Counted from the stretch's first letter, positions 16,138-26,410 are shown. The stretch is 64,000 bases of DNA from Pseudomonas putida (GCA_029953615.1 CP124529.1:868001-932000); one strand, 5' to 3'. Numbers and translations: made by a program. The notes: generated by a model from the sequence alone, not told the origin.

Positions 16138-17037
16138 ATGATCGTCCACCCCACCCCCGATGTGCTGCGTGTGCTGTTCACCCTCAAGGGTTCGATCGTC
16201 AAGCGCATTGCCCTGCGCTGCCTGATGGTGACCCTGCTGGCCGCACTGATCGTGCTGGTCGAGCGCCACTACCCGGCGTTTTTCTACCCGGTCAGTGCCA
16301 CGCCGTTCACCTTGCTTGGCCTGTCGCTGTCGATCTTCATGAGCTTTCGCAACAACGCCTGCTACGACCGTTGGTGGGAGGGGCGCAAGGCCTGGGGCAA
16401 GCTGATTATCGAAACCCGCTCGTTCGTGCGTGAAAGCGTGGTGATTACCGACGAAACCCTGCGGGCCGAACTGTTGCGCAGCCTGTGCGGCTTTGCTCAT
16501 GCGCTGAATGCGCGGCTGCGTAACGAGGACGAATTGGCCGCCGCCCGGCCCTGGCTGGCCCGGCCCGAAGCGATCAGCCCGCACAATGTGTGCGATGCCA
16601 TCCTGCGCGAAATCGGCGGGCATTGCTCGCGGCTGGCCGAACGGCAACAGATCAGTGACTGGCGTTACAGCCTGCTGGAGCAACGGCTGGCAGGCCTGAC
16701 CGAAGTGCAGGCCACCTGCGAGCGGATCAAGGGCACGCCGTTGCCGTTCCCCTACACACTGTTGCTGCACCGCACCATCTACATCTTCTGCCTGCTGCTG
16801 CCGTTTGCCCTGGCCGAACCGCTGGGCTGGCTGGCGCCGCTGTTCACCACCATCGTGGGGTACACGTTCTTCGGCCTGGATGCGATTGGCAACGAACTGG
16901 AAGACCCGTTCGGGCGCGATGAGAACGACCTGCCGACCGATGCCATGGTGCGGACCGTGGAGCGCGATGTGCTGGCTGGGTTGGGGGAACAACAGCTACC
17001 GCCGGCGTTGTTGCCGGTGGACCATGTATTGAGCTGA
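16138..17037 (+). CDS. Bestrophin-family (YneE-like) membrane channel protein
   Basis: This 299-residue protein belongs to the bacterial bestrophin family. It has two early membrane helices, then the signature FRNNACYDRWWEGRKAWG (about 76-93), and later helices around residues 205-255. The LEDPFG motif near the end (about 257-262) is diagnostic. Bacterial bestrophins form pentameric ion channels in the inner membrane. The gene lies 20 bases after moaA on the same strand, so the two may be co-transcribed, although no functional link is known. A REP pair follows. Confidence 0.85.
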   Translation: MIVHPTPDVLRVLFTLKGSIVKRIALRCLMVTLLAALIVLVERHYPAFFYPVSATPFTLLGLSLSIFMSFRNNACYDRWWEGRKAWGKLIIETRSFVRESVVITDETLRAELLRSLCGFAHALNARLRNEDELAAARPWLARPEAISPHNVCDAILREIGGHCSRLAERQQISDWRYSLLEQRLAGLTEVQATCERIKGTPLPFPYTLLLHRTIYIFCLLLPFALAEPLGWLAPLFTTIVGYTFFGLDAIGNELEDPFGRDENDLPTDAMVRTVERDVLAGLGEQQLPPALLPVDHVLS

Positions 17038-17058
17038 GCGATTGTTGTTGCCTGTCCT

Positions 17059-17182
17059 GGCCTCTTCGCGGCGGTTCGACGCCTCGACTTGCCCGCTCCC
17101 ACAGGGTCATCACTGCCCTCAAGACCTGTGCAGTACCTGTGGGAGCGGGCAAGTCGAGGCGTCGAACCGCCGCGAAGAGGCC
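17059..17182. repeat. REP pair with unusually long 47-base arms
   Basis: The outer arms run from GGCCTCTTCGCGGCGGTTCG to CCCACAGG and are mirrored at the right end. A GACGCCTCGACTTG insert present in both arms lengthens the normal REP stem. It lies between convergent bestrophin and moaB genes. Confidence 0.82.
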
Positions 17183-17197
17183 GGTACAGGAAAGCAC

Positions 17198-17737
17198 TCA
17201 GCCCCGGCTTGCACAGGCCTCGATCGGCTTCAGGTGCTTGACGAAGTTGCACGGCCGGTGCCGCGCATCCAGTTGCTCCGCCAGGATGCCCTCCCACGCC
17301 GTACGGCAAGCCCCGGTGGACCCAGGCAGGCAGCACACCAACGTGCGGTTGGACAGCCCGGCCAGCGCCCGGCTCTGCACGGTCGAGGTGCCGATATCGA
17401 GAATCGACAAGGCCCGGAACAGTTCGCCAAAGCCATCGATGCGCTTGTCCAGCAGGCACTCTACGGCTTCCGGCGTGCTGTCACGCCCGGTAAAACCGGT
17501 ACCGCCGGTAATCAGCACTACCTGCACCTGCTCATCGGCAATCCAGGTGGCGACCTGGGCGCGGATCTTGTAAAGGTCGTCCTTGAGCAACGCCCGCGCC
17601 ACCAGGCGGTGGCCGATCTCCACCGAGCGGCTGGCCAGCAGCTCACCGGAGGTGTCGTTGTCGTAGGTACGGGTGTCGCTGACGGTCAGCACGGCAATGT
17701 TGAGCGGTACGAAGACCGCGTCGGGTTGGACGCGCAC
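17198..17737 (-). CDS. moaB: Molybdenum cofactor biosynthesis protein MoaB
   Basis: This 179-residue MogA/MoaB-type protein (molybdopterin adenylylation family) has LTVSDTRTYDNDTSG near the N-terminus, the VLITGGTGFTGRDSTPEAV active-site region and the LPGSTGA loop. I start at GTG 17737, which has GAGGAG 7 bases upstream and gives the family's normal length; the longer frame upstream is not MoaB-like. It acts in the cytoplasm in the last steps of cofactor maturation and lies with moaA and a molybdoenzyme in one neighbourhood. The LysR gene is divergent with 140 bases between. Confidence 0.9.
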   Translation of the reverse strand: MRVQPDAVFVPLNIAVLTVSDTRTYDNDTSGELLASRSVEIGHRLVARALLKDDLYKIRAQVATWIADEQVQVVLITGGTGFTGRDSTPEAVECLLDKRIDGFGELFRALSILDIGTSTVQSRALAGLSNRTLVCCLPGSTGACRTAWEGILAEQLDARHRPCNFVKHLKPIEACASRG

Positions 17738-17877
17738 GGTGGGGCTCCTCAAGTGGCATTGCTGCCACGCTAGAGGCATGGCCCAGGGGCGTCCAATCGA
17801 TATGGCGTACCGACTGATCAATGACATCTATCGCAGACGTGGGTTAAGGTCTGCACAACCCGCTACCAGGCACTTCC

Positions 17878-18765
17878 ATGGACATCAAGCAGCTCAAATT
17901 CCTCATCGCCCTCGACCAGACCCGCCACTTCGGCCAGGCGGCGGCGCTGTGCCATATCACCCAGCCGACGCTGTCCATGCGCCTGCGCAACCTGGAGGAC
18001 GAGCTGGACCTGGTACTGGTCAAGCGCGGCCAGCGCTTCGAAGGTTTCACCGAGGCCGGCGAGCGCATCCTGGCCTGGGCCCGCACTCTGCTCGCCGCCC
18101 ACGACGGCCTGCAGGCCGAGGCCGCCAGCTGCCGTGGCCAGGTGGTCGGCAGCCTGCGCCTGGGCACGGTGCCGCTAGCCAGTTTCAACCCCATGCACCT
18201 GCTGCTGCCGCTGCGTGAAAAATACCCCGAGCTGCACTTCCAGCTCAGCTCGCTCAGCTCGGAACAGATCATCGACGGGCTCAGCCGCAACCAGCTCGAC
18301 CTGGGCATCTGCTACCTGGACCAGGTCAACACCAGCTTCTTCGAAGTAATCGAGCTGGGCACCACCACCATGGGCCTGCTGCACGATACCCGGCACTTCC
18401 AGTTCACCGCCGACACCCTGCGCTGGGACGAACTGGGCGACATTCCGCTGGGCCTGCTGAGCAAAGGCATGCATTACCGCCAATCGCTGGACCTGAGTTT
18501 CCGCAGCCGTGGCCTGGAGCCGAATGCGGTGCTGGAAAGCGATTCGAGCTTCCAGTTGATCCAGGCCATCACCACCGGCATGTGCTGCGCAGTCATGCCG
18601 CTGGACTGCGGCCTGGAAGACCTGAGCGAACACCTACGCATCCTGCCGGTGGCCGACGCCGCCATCCACAGCCCGGTCGGCCTGCTGCTGCGCCGCAGCG
18701 AGCCACGTTCGGCGATCGCCGAACAGTGCTTCGATGAGGCGCGGGCGCTGTTTCAGGCCAACTGA
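17878..18765 (+). CDS. LysR-family transcriptional regulator
   Basis: This 295-residue protein has an N-terminal helix-turn-helix (FGQAAALCHITQPTLSMRLRNLE, about 18-40 taken as a region) and a periplasmic-binding-like effector domain from about residue 90. The HTH arrangement is typical of LysR regulators acting as tetramers. It is divergent from moaB and converges on the AraC gene with a 13-base overlap of coding ends. By position its target could be moaB or the hydroxyproline operon, but neither is shown. OxyR is unlikely because I do not see the conserved redox-cysteine context. Confidence 0.85.
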   Translation: MDIKQLKFLIALDQTRHFGQAAALCHITQPTLSMRLRNLEDELDLVLVKRGQRFEGFTEAGERILAWARTLLAAHDGLQAEAASCRGQVVGSLRLGTVPLASFNPMHLLLPLREKYPELHFQLSSLSSEQIIDGLSRNQLDLGICYLDQVNTSFFEVIELGTTTMGLLHDTRHFQFTADTLRWDELGDIPLGLLSKGMHYRQSLDLSFRSRGLEPNAVLESDSSFQLIQAITTGMCCAVMPLDCGLEDLSEHLRILPVADAAIHSPVGLLLRRSEPRSAIAEQCFDEARALFQAN

Positions 18766-19536
18766 TCGCTGGTTGCCTGGCGGTACTGCCGCGGGGTGAA
18801 GCCGGTCAGTTGCTTGAACTGGCGGCTGAAGGCGCTGTGGTCGGTATAGCCACAGCACATCGCCACTTCGGTGATCGGCAGTTCCGAGTGCAGCAGGCGG
18901 TGGGCATGTTCCAGGCGTGCCTTGTGGATCATCTGCCGTGGCGTCAGGTGGAACACGCGCTTGCAGTAGCGCTCCAGCTGGGCCACGGAAATGCCGGCGA
19001 TACGGGTCAGCTCGCCCATGCTGATCGGTTGGTGAAAATGCCGGCGGATATGCTCGTCCACCGCCGCCAGGCGCTGGTAGGCAGGGTGGCTGTCGGAGGC
19101 TGACTGCAAGTCGACCGAGATGCCGACCAGGCCGATGATCTCGCCGGCCTGGTTATACAGCGGGCGCTTGTGGGTCAGGCACCAGCCAGGCTCGCGGCTG
19201 CCGTACAGGTGCAGTTCCAGCTGGTCTACCAAAACCAACCCTTCCTTGAGGACACGACGATCCTGCTCGGTGTAGCCGGGGCCCAGTTGTGCCGGGAACA
19301 CTTCGGCGCTGGTCTTGCCCAGCAGCGGTTGCAGGCGCTTGAGGCCGCAGCGCTGGACCAGGGTGTTGTTGGCCAGCACATAGCGGGCGGCCGGGTCCTT
19401 GATGAAGATCGCGGCGTTGGGGATGGCGTCGAGGATCGGCAGTAGCAGGGACACCCCGGCGAGCAGGGCCTCTAGGGTGGCAGGGCGGTGCTGGTCGAGG
19501 GGACTGGTAGAGGGTTGCCAGGGGGGTGTCGGTCAT
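18753..19536 (-). CDS. AraC-family regulator with PAS domain, frame broken near 19,499
   Basis: The product should be about 260 residues: a PAS-like sensor (AIPNAAIFIKDPAARYVLANN, spread over about 35-140) and a C-terminal AraC DNA-binding domain with two helix-turn-helices (ISMGELTRIAGIS and ITEVAMCCGYTDHSAFSRQFK as regions). One extra base in the G-run at 19,499-19,502 separates the first ~16 codons (start ATG 19536) from the rest. With one base removed the reading continues smoothly into QSLDQHRPATLEAL. The gene lies immediately before the hydroxyproline genes on the opposite strand, so it is a likely regulator of them, comparable to LhpR, which is also AraC-type. This link is inferred. 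Confidence 0.8.
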
Positions 19537-19852
19537 CTGTCGGTTCTCTGTTGGCTGTGCCGGCCCTTTCGCGGGCGTGCCCGCGAAGAGGCCAGCGCTA
19601 CCAACACACCTCTACAGCCCTTATACGGTATGGCTTACAGCCTATCCCCCACCCTTCCGGCCCGCCACTGTTTTTCTGCAACTGTGCCGATTTCGTCATT
19701 CCGCCTGCAGAAAACCATCAAGAACCGTCGCCCCGATCGGTCCACTCTATGCCCCACGCAAGCCGCCCCAAGTCCTACAAGAGCGCGGCCCAAAAAGCCG
19801 CATCTGGTGACATCAGACCTGCCTATCCAATAACCAACAAAAAGGCGAACCC
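19537..19852. other. 316-base divergent promoter region with one short REP palindrome
   Basis: This region separates the AraC regulator from the hydroxyproline permease. The only clear structure is the palindrome listed at 19,562-19,593. The remainder must contain the promoters for both directions; I see no convincing small gene or operator. Confidence 0.5.
19562..19593. repeat. Single REP palindrome
   Basis: Core TTTCGCGGGC-gt-GCCCGCGAA within GGCC ends. It is the common REP class, present here as one unit without the CTCCCACAGG half and without a partner. Confidence 0.7.
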
Positions 19853-21469
19853 ATGTCAGGTAAATTCAAAAAACAGTTGTCATTGCTGGACCTCACCTTC
19901 ATCGGCCTAGGCGCCATTTTCGGCTCCGGCTGGTTGTTCGCAGCCAGCCACGTCTCGGCCATCGCAGGCCCGGCCGGCATCCTGTCCTGGTTCCTTGGCG
20001 GCTTCGCCGTACTGTTGCTGGGCATCGTCTATTGCGAACTGGGCGCTGCCCTGCCGCGTGCCGGGGGCGTGGTGCGCTACCCGGTTTACTCCCACGGCCC
20101 GCTGCTGGGCTACCTGATGGGGTTCATCACCCTGATCGCCTTTTCCAGCCTGATCGCCATCGAAGTGGTCGCGTCGCGCCAATACGCCGCCGCCTGGTTC
20201 CCCGGGCTGACCAAGGCCGGCTCCAGCGACCCGACCGTGCTCGGCTGGCTGGTGCAGTTCGCCTTGCTGGGGCTGTTCTTCTTCCTCAACTACCGCAGCG
20301 TGAAAACCTTCGCCAAGGCCAACAACCTGGTCAGCGTGTTCAAGTTCATCGTGCCGCTGCTGGTGATCGGCGTGCTGTTCACCTTCTTCAAGCCGGAAAA
20401 CTTCGAGGTCCAGGGTTTTGCCCCGTTCGGTCTGTCCGGTGTTGAAATGGCGGTATCGGCCGGCGGCATCATCTTCGCCTACCTGGGCCTGACCCCGATC
20501 ATTTCGGTGGCCAGCGAGGTAAAGAACCCGCAGCGCACCATCCCTATCGCGCTGATCCTCTCGGTACTGCTGTCCACCGCGATTTACGCCCTGCTGCAAC
20601 TAGCCTTCCTCGGCAGCGTGCCAACCGAAATGCTGAGCAACGGCTGGGCCGCCGTGACCAAGGAACTGGCCCTGCCCTACCGTGACATCGCCCTGGCCCT
20701 GGGTGTGGGCTGGCTGGCCTATCTGGTGGTGGCCGACGCAGTGATCTCACCCAGCGGCTGCGGCAACATCTACATGAATGCCACCCCACGTGTGGTCTAT
20801 GGCTGGGCGCAGACCGGCACCTTCTTCAAGTACTTCACCCGCATCGATGCCGAGTCCGGTATCCCGCGCCCGGCGCTGTGGCTGACCTTCGGCCTGTCGG
20901 TGTTCTGGACCCTGCCGTTCCCTTCGTGGGAAGCACTGATCAACGTGGTTTCCGCCGCCCTGGTACTGAGCTACGCCGTGGCCCCGGTCACCGTCGCCGC
21001 GCTGCGCCGCAACGCCCCCGACATGCCACGCCCGTTCCGGGTCAAGGGCATGGGCGTGCTCGGCCCGCTGTCGTTCATCATCGCCGCACTGATCGTGTAC
21101 TGGTCGGGCTGGAACACCGTGTCGTGGCTGCTGGCCCTGCAGATCGTGATGTTCGTGCTGTACCTGCTGTGCGGTCGCTTCGTGCCGACCCGGCACCTGT
21201 CACTGACCCAGCAAGTGCGCTCGTCGGCGTGGCTGATCGGCTTCTACGCGGTGACCATCCTGCTGTCGTGGCTGGGCAGCTTCGGCGGCCTGGGAGTGCT
21301 CGGCCACCCGTTCGACACCGTGGCCGTGGCCGCCTGCGCGCTGGGCATCTACTACTGGGGCGCGGCCACCGGCGTGCCTGCGCACCTGGTGCGCCTGGAG
21401 GGTGAGGATGAAAGCGAAGCCTCCTCCGAAAGCTACCCAGGCCAGCGCCCTGCCGCCGTCGCCTCCTGA
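19853..21469 (+). CDS. APC-family amino acid permease, probable hydroxyproline importer
   Basis: This 538-residue inner-membrane transporter has about 12-14 membrane segments. The first helix contains the unwound [10 protein letters not shown] motif (about 18-27) that binds the amino acid backbone in APC transporters. The C-terminus is a 25-residue hydrophilic tail rich in Glu and Ser. The substrate is inferred from position: it is the first gene of an operon for hydroxyproline breakdown, with the epimerase starting 23 bases after its stop. Family members carry neutral or cationic amino acids, so sequence alone does not fix the substrate. Confidence 0.82.
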   Translation: MSGKFKKQLSLLDLTFIGLGAIFGSGWLFAASHVSAIAGPAGILSWFLGGFAVLLLGIVYCELGAALPRAGGVVRYPVYSHGPLLGYLMGFITLIAFSSLIAIEVVASRQYAAAWFPGLTKAGSSDPTVLGWLVQFALLGLFFFLNYRSVKTFAKANNLVSVFKFIVPLLVIGVLFTFFKPENFEVQGFAPFGLSGVEMAVSAGGIIFAYLGLTPIISVASEVKNPQRTIPIALILSVLLSTAIYALLQLAFLGSVPTEMLSNGWAAVTKELALPYRDIALALGVGWLAYLVVADAVISPSGCGNIYMNATPRVVYGWAQTGTFFKYFTRIDAESGIPRPALWLTFGLSVFWTLPFPSWEALINVVSAALVLSYAVAPVTVAALRRNAPDMPRPFRVKGMGVLGPLSFIIAALIVYWSGWNTVSWLLALQIVMFVLYLLCGRFVPTRHLSLTQQVRSSAWLIGFYAVTILLSWLGSFGGLGVLGHPFDTVAVAACALGIYYWGAATGVPAHLVRLEGEDESEASSESYPGQRPAAVAS

Positions 21470-21492
21470 CCCACTCTCGAATGGATATGCCT

Positions 21493-22419
21493 ATGAAACA
21501 CGTTCACGTCATCGACTCGCACACCGGCGGAGAACCGACCCGCCTGGTGATGAAAGGCTTCCCGCAACTGCATGGCTGCAGCATGGCCGAGCAACGTGAC
21601 GAACTGCGCGAGCTGCACGACCAATGGCGCCGCGCCTGCCTGCTGGAACCACGTGGCAACGATGTGCTGGTCGGCGCGCTGTACTGCCCACCGGTATCGG
21701 CCGACGCCACGTGCGGGGTGATCTTCTTCAACAACGCCGGCTACCTGAACATGTGCGGCCACGGCACCATCGGCCTGGTCGCCTCGCTGCAGCACCTGGG
21801 CCTGATCGCACCGGGCGTGCACAAGATCGACACCCCGGTCGGCCAGGTCAGCGCCACCCTGCATGAAGACGGCGCCGTTACCGTCGGCAACGTGCCGTCC
21901 TACCGCTACCGCCAGCAAGTGCTGGTGGACGTGCCCGGCCATGGCCCGGTGCGCGGTGACATCGCCTGGGGCGGCAACTGGTTTTTCCTTGTTTCCGAAC
22001 ACGGCCAGCGCATCGAACTGGACAACCGCGAGGCGCTGACCGAGTACACCTGGGCGATGCTCAAGGCCCTCGAAGCCCAAGGCATCACCGGTGAAAACGG
22101 CGCTCCCATCGACCATGTCGAACTGTTCGCCGACGACGCCAATGCCGACAGCCGCAACTTCGTGATGTGCCCCGGCAAGGCCTATGACCGCTCGCCCTGC
22201 GGCACCGGCACCAGCGCCAAGCTGGCCTGCCTGGCCGCCGACGGCAAGCTCGACCAAGGCCAGACCTGGGTACAGGCCAGTATCACCGGCAGCCAGTTCC
22301 AGGGCCGCTACGAGCACGACGGCGAACTCATTCGCCCGTTCATCACCGGCCGCGCCTACATGACCGCCGACAGCACCCTGCTGATCGACGCACAGGACCC
22401 GTTCGCCTGGGGCATCTGA
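21493..22419 (+). CDS. hypE: 4-hydroxyproline 2-epimerase (HypE-type)
   Basis: This 308-residue enzyme of the proline racemase family converts trans-4-hydroxy-L-proline to cis-4-hydroxy-D-proline without cofactor. The two catalytic cysteines are in MCGHGT (about residues 87-92) and SPCGTGTSA (about 235-243), so this is a true epimerase rather than a dehydratase, where the first Cys is replaced. I use the ATG at 21493 because P. putida homologs begin at this point (MK.(I/V)HVIDSHTGG); in-frame ATGs at 21481 and 21487 exist and none has a strong ribosome site. The downstream genes encode the next pathway steps. Confidence 0.92.
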   Translation: MKHVHVIDSHTGGEPTRLVMKGFPQLHGCSMAEQRDELRELHDQWRRACLLEPRGNDVLVGALYCPPVSADATCGVIFFNNAGYLNMCGHGTIGLVASLQHLGLIAPGVHKIDTPVGQVSATLHEDGAVTVGNVPSYRYRQQVLVDVPGHGPVRGDIAWGGNWFFLVSEHGQRIELDNREALTEYTWAMLKALEAQGITGENGAPIDHVELFADDANADSRNFVMCPGKAYDRSPCGTGTSAKLACLAADGKLDQGQTWVQASITGSQFQGRYEHDGELIRPFITGRAYMTADSTLLIDAQDPFAWGI

Positions 22420-22465
22420 CCCCGGCTTTTTCCATAAAAACCGAATACCGCGAGGAGTGACAACA

Positions 22466-23410
22466 ATGACCAATATCTTCACCGGCACCATGCCCGCCCT
22501 GATGACCCCCTGCACCGCCCAGCGCAAGCCGGACTTCGACGCCCTGGTGCGCAAGGGCCGTGAACTGATCGAGGCCGGCATGAGCGCCGTGGTGTACTGC
22601 GGCTCGATGGGTGACTGGCCGCTGCTGACCGAAGCCGAGCGCCAGGAAGGCGTGGCACGCCTGGTAGCCGCCGGCATCCCGACCATCGTAGGTACCGGTG
22701 CGGTGAACACCCGTGAAGCGGTATCTCACGCCGCCCATGCGGCCAAGGTCGGTGCCGCCGGCCTGATGGTCATCCCACGCGTACTCAGCCGCGGGGCCTC
22801 GCTGATCGCCCAGAAGCACCACTTCTCGGCCATCCTGGCAGCCGCACCGAAGCTGCCGGCGGTGATCTACAACAGCCCGTACTACGGCTTTGCCACCCGC
22901 GCCGACCTGTTCTTCGAACTGCGCCGCGAGTTCCCCAACCTGATCGGCTTCAAGGAGTTTGGCGGTGGCGCCGACCTGCGCTACGCCGCCGAGCACATCA
23001 CCTCCAAGGATGATGACGTGACCCTGATGGTCGGCGTCGACACCCAGGTGGTGCATGGCTTCGTCAACTGCAACGCCACCGGCGCCATCACCGGCATTGG
23101 CAACGCCCTGCCGCGTGAGGTACTGCAGCTGGTGAGCCTGAGCAAGCAGGCGGCCAAGGGTGATGCCAAGGCCCGCCGCCTGGCACGGGAACTGGAAGCG
23201 GCGCTGGCGGTGCTGTCGTCGTTCGATGAAGGCTGCGACCTGGTGCTGTATTACAAGCACCTGATGGTGCTGAACGGCGACAGCGAATACAGCCTGCACT
23301 TCAACGAGACCGATGTACTGACCGACGCCCAGCGCAACTATGCCGAGCAGCAGTACGCGCTGTTCCGCACCTGGTATGCCAGCTGGTCGGCCGAGCAGAA
23401 CGTGGCCTAA
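22466..23410 (+). CDS. hypD: Delta1-pyrroline-4-hydroxy-2-carboxylate deaminase (HypD-type, DapA family)
   Basis: This is a 314-residue TIM-barrel of the DapA/NAL family. It has the GSMGDWPLL substrate-carboxylate loop (about 46-54, replacing the usual GTTGE), the YNSPYYG tyrosine region (about 134-140) and the FKEF Schiff-base lysine near 163. The loop difference separates it from true dihydrodipicolinate synthase, which lies elsewhere in this window (dapA). The reaction is deamination of pyrroline-4-hydroxy-2-carboxylate to 2-oxoglutarate semialdehyde. I start at ATG 22466 with GAGGAG 8 bases upstream; a GTG at 22457 is in frame but overlaps that site. Confidence 0.88.
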   Translation: MTNIFTGTMPALMTPCTAQRKPDFDALVRKGRELIEAGMSAVVYCGSMGDWPLLTEAERQEGVARLVAAGIPTIVGTGAVNTREAVSHAAHAAKVGAAGLMVIPRVLSRGASLIAQKHHFSAILAAAPKLPAVIYNSPYYGFATRADLFFELRREFPNLIGFKEFGGGADLRYAAEHITSKDDDVTLMVGVDTQVVHGFVNCNATGAITGIGNALPREVLQLVSLSKQAAKGDAKARRLARELEAALAVLSSFDEGCDLVLYYKHLMVLNGDSEYSLHFNETDVLTDAQRNYAEQQYALFRTWYASWSAEQNVA

Positions 23411-23426
23411 GCAGCCACGGTTTTCT

Positions 23427-23515
23427 CTGTGGGAGCGGGCGTGCCCGCGAAGCAGGCGACTCGGTGCCTGGCACCGGCTCTGCCGGTGTTCGCGGGCTCG
23501 CCCGCTCCCACAGGG
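23427..23515. repeat. REP pair inside the hydroxyproline operon
   Basis: Outer arms CTGTGGGAGCGGGCG... and ...CGCCCGCTCCCACAG flank an inner hairpin GGTGCCTGGCACC / CCGGCTCTGCCGG. It lies between the deaminase and dehydrogenase genes, so it may set a difference in mRNA level within the operon. Confidence 0.82.
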
Positions 23516-23561
23516 TACCTAGTACACCCTTGCAACTGCATGTGATTTCCAAGGAGGCTCC

Positions 23562-25139
23562 ATGACCCTCACAGGCAACCTGCTGATCGGCCAGACGCCG
23601 GTAACCGGCAGCCGCGAAGCCATCCGTGCCATCGACCCGGCCACCGGCCAGGCGCTGGAACCGGCCTACCTTGGCGGCACCAGCGAACACGTGGCCCAGG
23701 CCTGCGCCCTGGCCTGGGCGGCGTTCGATGCCTACCGCGAAACTTCGCTCGAACAACGGGCACAATTCCTCGAAAGCATCGCCACGCAGATCGAAGCGCT
23801 GGGCGATGAGCTGATCGACCGCGCCGTGGCCGAAAGCGGCCTGCCCAAGGCGCGCATCCAGGGCGAGCGCGGTCGCACCTGCACCCAGCTGCGCACTTTC
23901 GCCCGCGTGGTGCGGGCCGGCGAATGGCTGGACGTGCGGGTTGACAACGCCCTGCCCGAACGCCAGCCGCTGCCACGTGCCGACCTGCGCCAACGCCAGG
24001 TGGCCCTGGGGCCGGTGGCCGTATTCGGCGCCAGCAATTTCCCTTTGGCCTTCTCGGTGGCCGGTGGCGACACTGCCTCGGCCCTGGCCGCCGGTTGCCC
24101 GGTGGTGGTCAAGGCCCATGGCGCCCACCCGGGCACCAGCGAGCTGGTTGGTCAGGCAGTGGCAAGGGCCGTGAAGCAGTGCGGCTTGCCGGCTGGTGTG
24201 TTTTCGCTGTTGTACGGTTCCGGTCGTGAAGTGGGCATTGCACTGGTCAGCGATCCGCGCATCAAGGCCGTTGGCTTTACCGGCTCGCGCAGCGGTGGCA
24301 TTGCGCTGTGCCAGGCGGCCCAGGCCCGCCCGGAGCCAATCCCGGTGTACGCCGAAATGAGCTCGATCAACCCGGTCTTCCTGTTCGACACCGCCTTGCA
24401 GACCCGCGCTGAGGCACTGGCACAAGGCTTCGTCGCCTCACTGACCCAGGGTGCCGGCCAGTTCTGCACCAACCCAGGCCTGGTGATTGCCCGTCAAGGG
24501 CCGGCGTTGCAGCGTTTCATCGACGCCGCCAGCGAACACGTGCGCCAGGCTGCGGCGCAGACCATGCTCACCCCGGGCATCTTCAGTGCCTACCAGGCCG
24601 GTGTCGGCGCCTTGGCCGCAAACGCCAATGCCCAGGCTGCCGCCAGTGGCCAGGCCGGGCAAGGCCCCAACCAGTGCCAGACGCATTTGTTCGTGACCCA
24701 GGCGGAAGCGTTCCTCGCCGACCCGGCGTTGCAGGCCGAAGTCTTCGGCGCGGCGTCGCTGGTGGTGGCCTGCGTCAACGATGAGCAGGTCCGCCAGGTG
24801 GCCGAGCATCTGGAAGGCCAACTGACCGCCACCTTGCAACTGGACGATGCCGACATCGACAACGCCCGCGCCCTGCTGCCAACCCTTGAGCGCAAGGCTG
24901 GCCGCATCCTGGTCAATGGCTGGCCGACCGGTGTCGAAGTATGCGACGCGATGGTCCACGGCGGACCGTTCCCGGCCACCTCCGATGCCCGCACCACCTC
25001 GGTGGGCACGGCGGCGATCCTGCGCTTCCTGCGCCCGGTGTGCTACCAGGACTTCCCCGATGCCCTGCTGCCGCAGGCGTTGCAACACGGCAACCCGCTG
25101 CAATTGCGGCGCCTGCACGACGGTAAACGGGAAGGCTGA
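23562..25139 (+). CDS. hypH: 2-oxoglutarate semialdehyde dehydrogenase (HypH-type)
   Basis: This 525-residue aldehyde dehydrogenase has [12 protein letters not shown] (about 152-163, substrate/cofactor channel with the catalytic Asn), [11 protein letters not shown], a [12 protein letters not shown](P)+-binding turn, and GQFCTNPG (about 301-308) with the catalytic cysteine. The FCTNPG form is typical of ketoglutarate semialdehyde dehydrogenases. It oxidises 2-oxoglutarate semialdehyde to 2-oxoglutarate, the last step of hydroxyproline breakdown, feeding the TCA cycle. AAGGAGG lies 4 bases before the ATG. It is followed after two bases by the oxidase gene. Confidence 0.9.
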   Translation: MTLTGNLLIGQTPVTGSREAIRAIDPATGQALEPAYLGGTSEHVAQACALAWAAFDAYRETSLEQRAQFLESIATQIEALGDELIDRAVAESGLPKARIQGERGRTCTQLRTFARVVRAGEWLDVRVDNALPERQPLPRADLRQRQVALGPVAVFGASNFPLAFSVAGGDTASALAAGCPVVVKAHGAHPGTSELVGQAVARAVKQCGLPAGVFSLLYGSGREVGIALVSDPRIKAVGFTGSRSGGIALCQAAQARPEPIPVYAEMSSINPVFLFDTALQTRAEALAQGFVASLTQGAGQFCTNPGLVIARQGPALQRFIDAASEHVRQAAAQTMLTPGIFSAYQAGVGALAANANAQAAASGQAGQGPNQCQTHLFVTQAEAFLADPALQAEVFGAASLVVACVNDEQVRQVAEHLEGQLTATLQLDDADIDNARALLPTLERKAGRILVNGWPTGVEVCDAMVHGGPFPATSDARTTSVGTAAILRFLRPVCYQDFPDALLPQALQHGNPLQLRRLHDGKREG

Positions 25140-25141
25140 GC

Positions 25142-26389
25142 ATGGTCGAAACCGCTGAAACCGATATCGCCGTGGTCGGCGCCGGCATTGTCGGCGTTGC
25201 CTGTGCGCTGCAACTGGCCCGCCAGGGCCGCCGGGTAACCCTGGTCGACCGCCAGGCACCCGGCCATGGCGCGTCCTACGGCAACGCCGGGCACCTGGCT
25301 ACCGAGCAGGTATTCCCGATTGCCGACCTGTCGATTCTCAAGCGCCTGCCGCGCATGCTGCTGGACCCGATGGGCCCGCTGCGCCTGGACTGGAAGTACC
25401 TGCCCAAGGCCATGCCCTGGTTCACCCGCCTGCTGCTCAACCTGCGCCCGGGCCCGTATCAGCGCAGCGTGGCCGGCATCCGTGCCTTGAACGAGGGCAG
25501 CCTGGGTGCCTGGCAACGGTTGCTGGGTTCGATCGGGCGCAGCGAGCTGTTCCAGGAACATGGCTCGCTGCTGGTGTTCGAGCGGCCGGAGTCGCGTCAG
25601 GCCCTGGAGGCCTTGCGTGCACGCATGCAACAACAGGCGGTGGCGGTGGACGTCTGGTCGGCCGACACCGTGCTTGAAGCGGCGCCGCAACTGAGTCCGT
25701 CATTGCTGGGAGGGCTGTTCTTCCCGCGTACCGGGCATTTCATCGACCCGTACCGGGTGGTGTGCGAACTGTTCGAAGCGGCCAAGGCCAGTGGCGTGCG
25801 TTTTGTTCAGGCGCAGGTCGACGGCGGGCGGCTGCACAGCGGCGGGGTCAGCCTGGCCAGCGACCAGGGCACGCTGGAGGCCCGCCAGGTGCTGATCAGT
25901 TGTGGTGCGCATTCTGCGCGGTTGACCGGCGCGCTGACCGGCAAGCAGGTGCCCCTGGACACCGAGCGCGGCTACCACCTGATGTTGCCTGGCGAGCATC
26001 AGCGTTTGCCGTTCGCGGTCACTTCGCTTGAGCGCAAGTTCATCATGACGCCCATGGCCGAGGGCCTGCGCCTGGCCGGTACGGTGGAATTCGCCGGGCT
26101 GGATGCGCCGCCGAGCATGCAGCGCGCGTGGCAGTTACACCGGTTGAGCAAGGGGTTGTTCCGGCGGGATTTGAGTGTGGAGGGAGCGACGCCCTGGATG
26201 GGCTTCCGGCCTTCGTTGCCAGATTCGTTGCCGGTGATCGACCGGGTGTGTGATGGGCGGGTGCTGTTGGCGTTCGGGCATCAGCACCTGGGGTTGACCC
26301 AGGCGGCGGTGACGGCGGAATGGGTGGGGCGGTTGGTCGAGCGGGCCGGTGGACCGGAGATGGGGGCTTACCGGTTGGATCGGTTCTAG
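25142..26389 (+). CDS. hypO: D-hydroxyproline dehydrogenase/oxidase, FAD-dependent (HypO-type, DadA-like)
   Basis: This is a 415-residue D-amino acid dehydrogenase-like flavoprotein. An FAD-binding dinucleotide motif is at the N-terminus (VVGAGIVGVACALQLA, about 11-26), and the C-terminus has the family pattern MGFRPSLPDSLPVI followed by FGHQHLGLTQ. It oxidises cis-4-hydroxy-D-proline to pyrroline-4-hydroxy-2-carboxylate, the step between the epimerase and the deaminase. P. putida uses one such chain, whereas P. aeruginosa uses a multi-subunit enzyme. The start follows the dehydrogenase stop by two bases. The 3' end is followed by a REP pair. Confidence 0.88.
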   Translation: MVETAETDIAVVGAGIVGVACALQLARQGRRVTLVDRQAPGHGASYGNAGHLATEQVFPIADLSILKRLPRMLLDPMGPLRLDWKYLPKAMPWFTRLLLNLRPGPYQRSVAGIRALNEGSLGAWQRLLGSIGRSELFQEHGSLLVFERPESRQALEALRARMQQQAVAVDVWSADTVLEAAPQLSPSLLGGLFFPRTGHFIDPYRVVCELFEAAKASGVRFVQAQVDGGRLHSGGVSLASDQGTLEARQVLISCGAHSARLTGALTGKQVPLDTERGYHLMLPGEHQRLPFAVTSLERKFIMTPMAEGLRLAGTVEFAGLDAPPSMQRAWQLHRLSKGLFRRDLSVEGATPWMGFRPSLPDSLPVIDRVCDGRVLLAFGHQHLGLTQAAVTAEWVGRLVERAGGPEMGAYRLDRF

Positions 26390-26410
26390 ATTCGGGGGCC
26401 GCTGTGCGGC

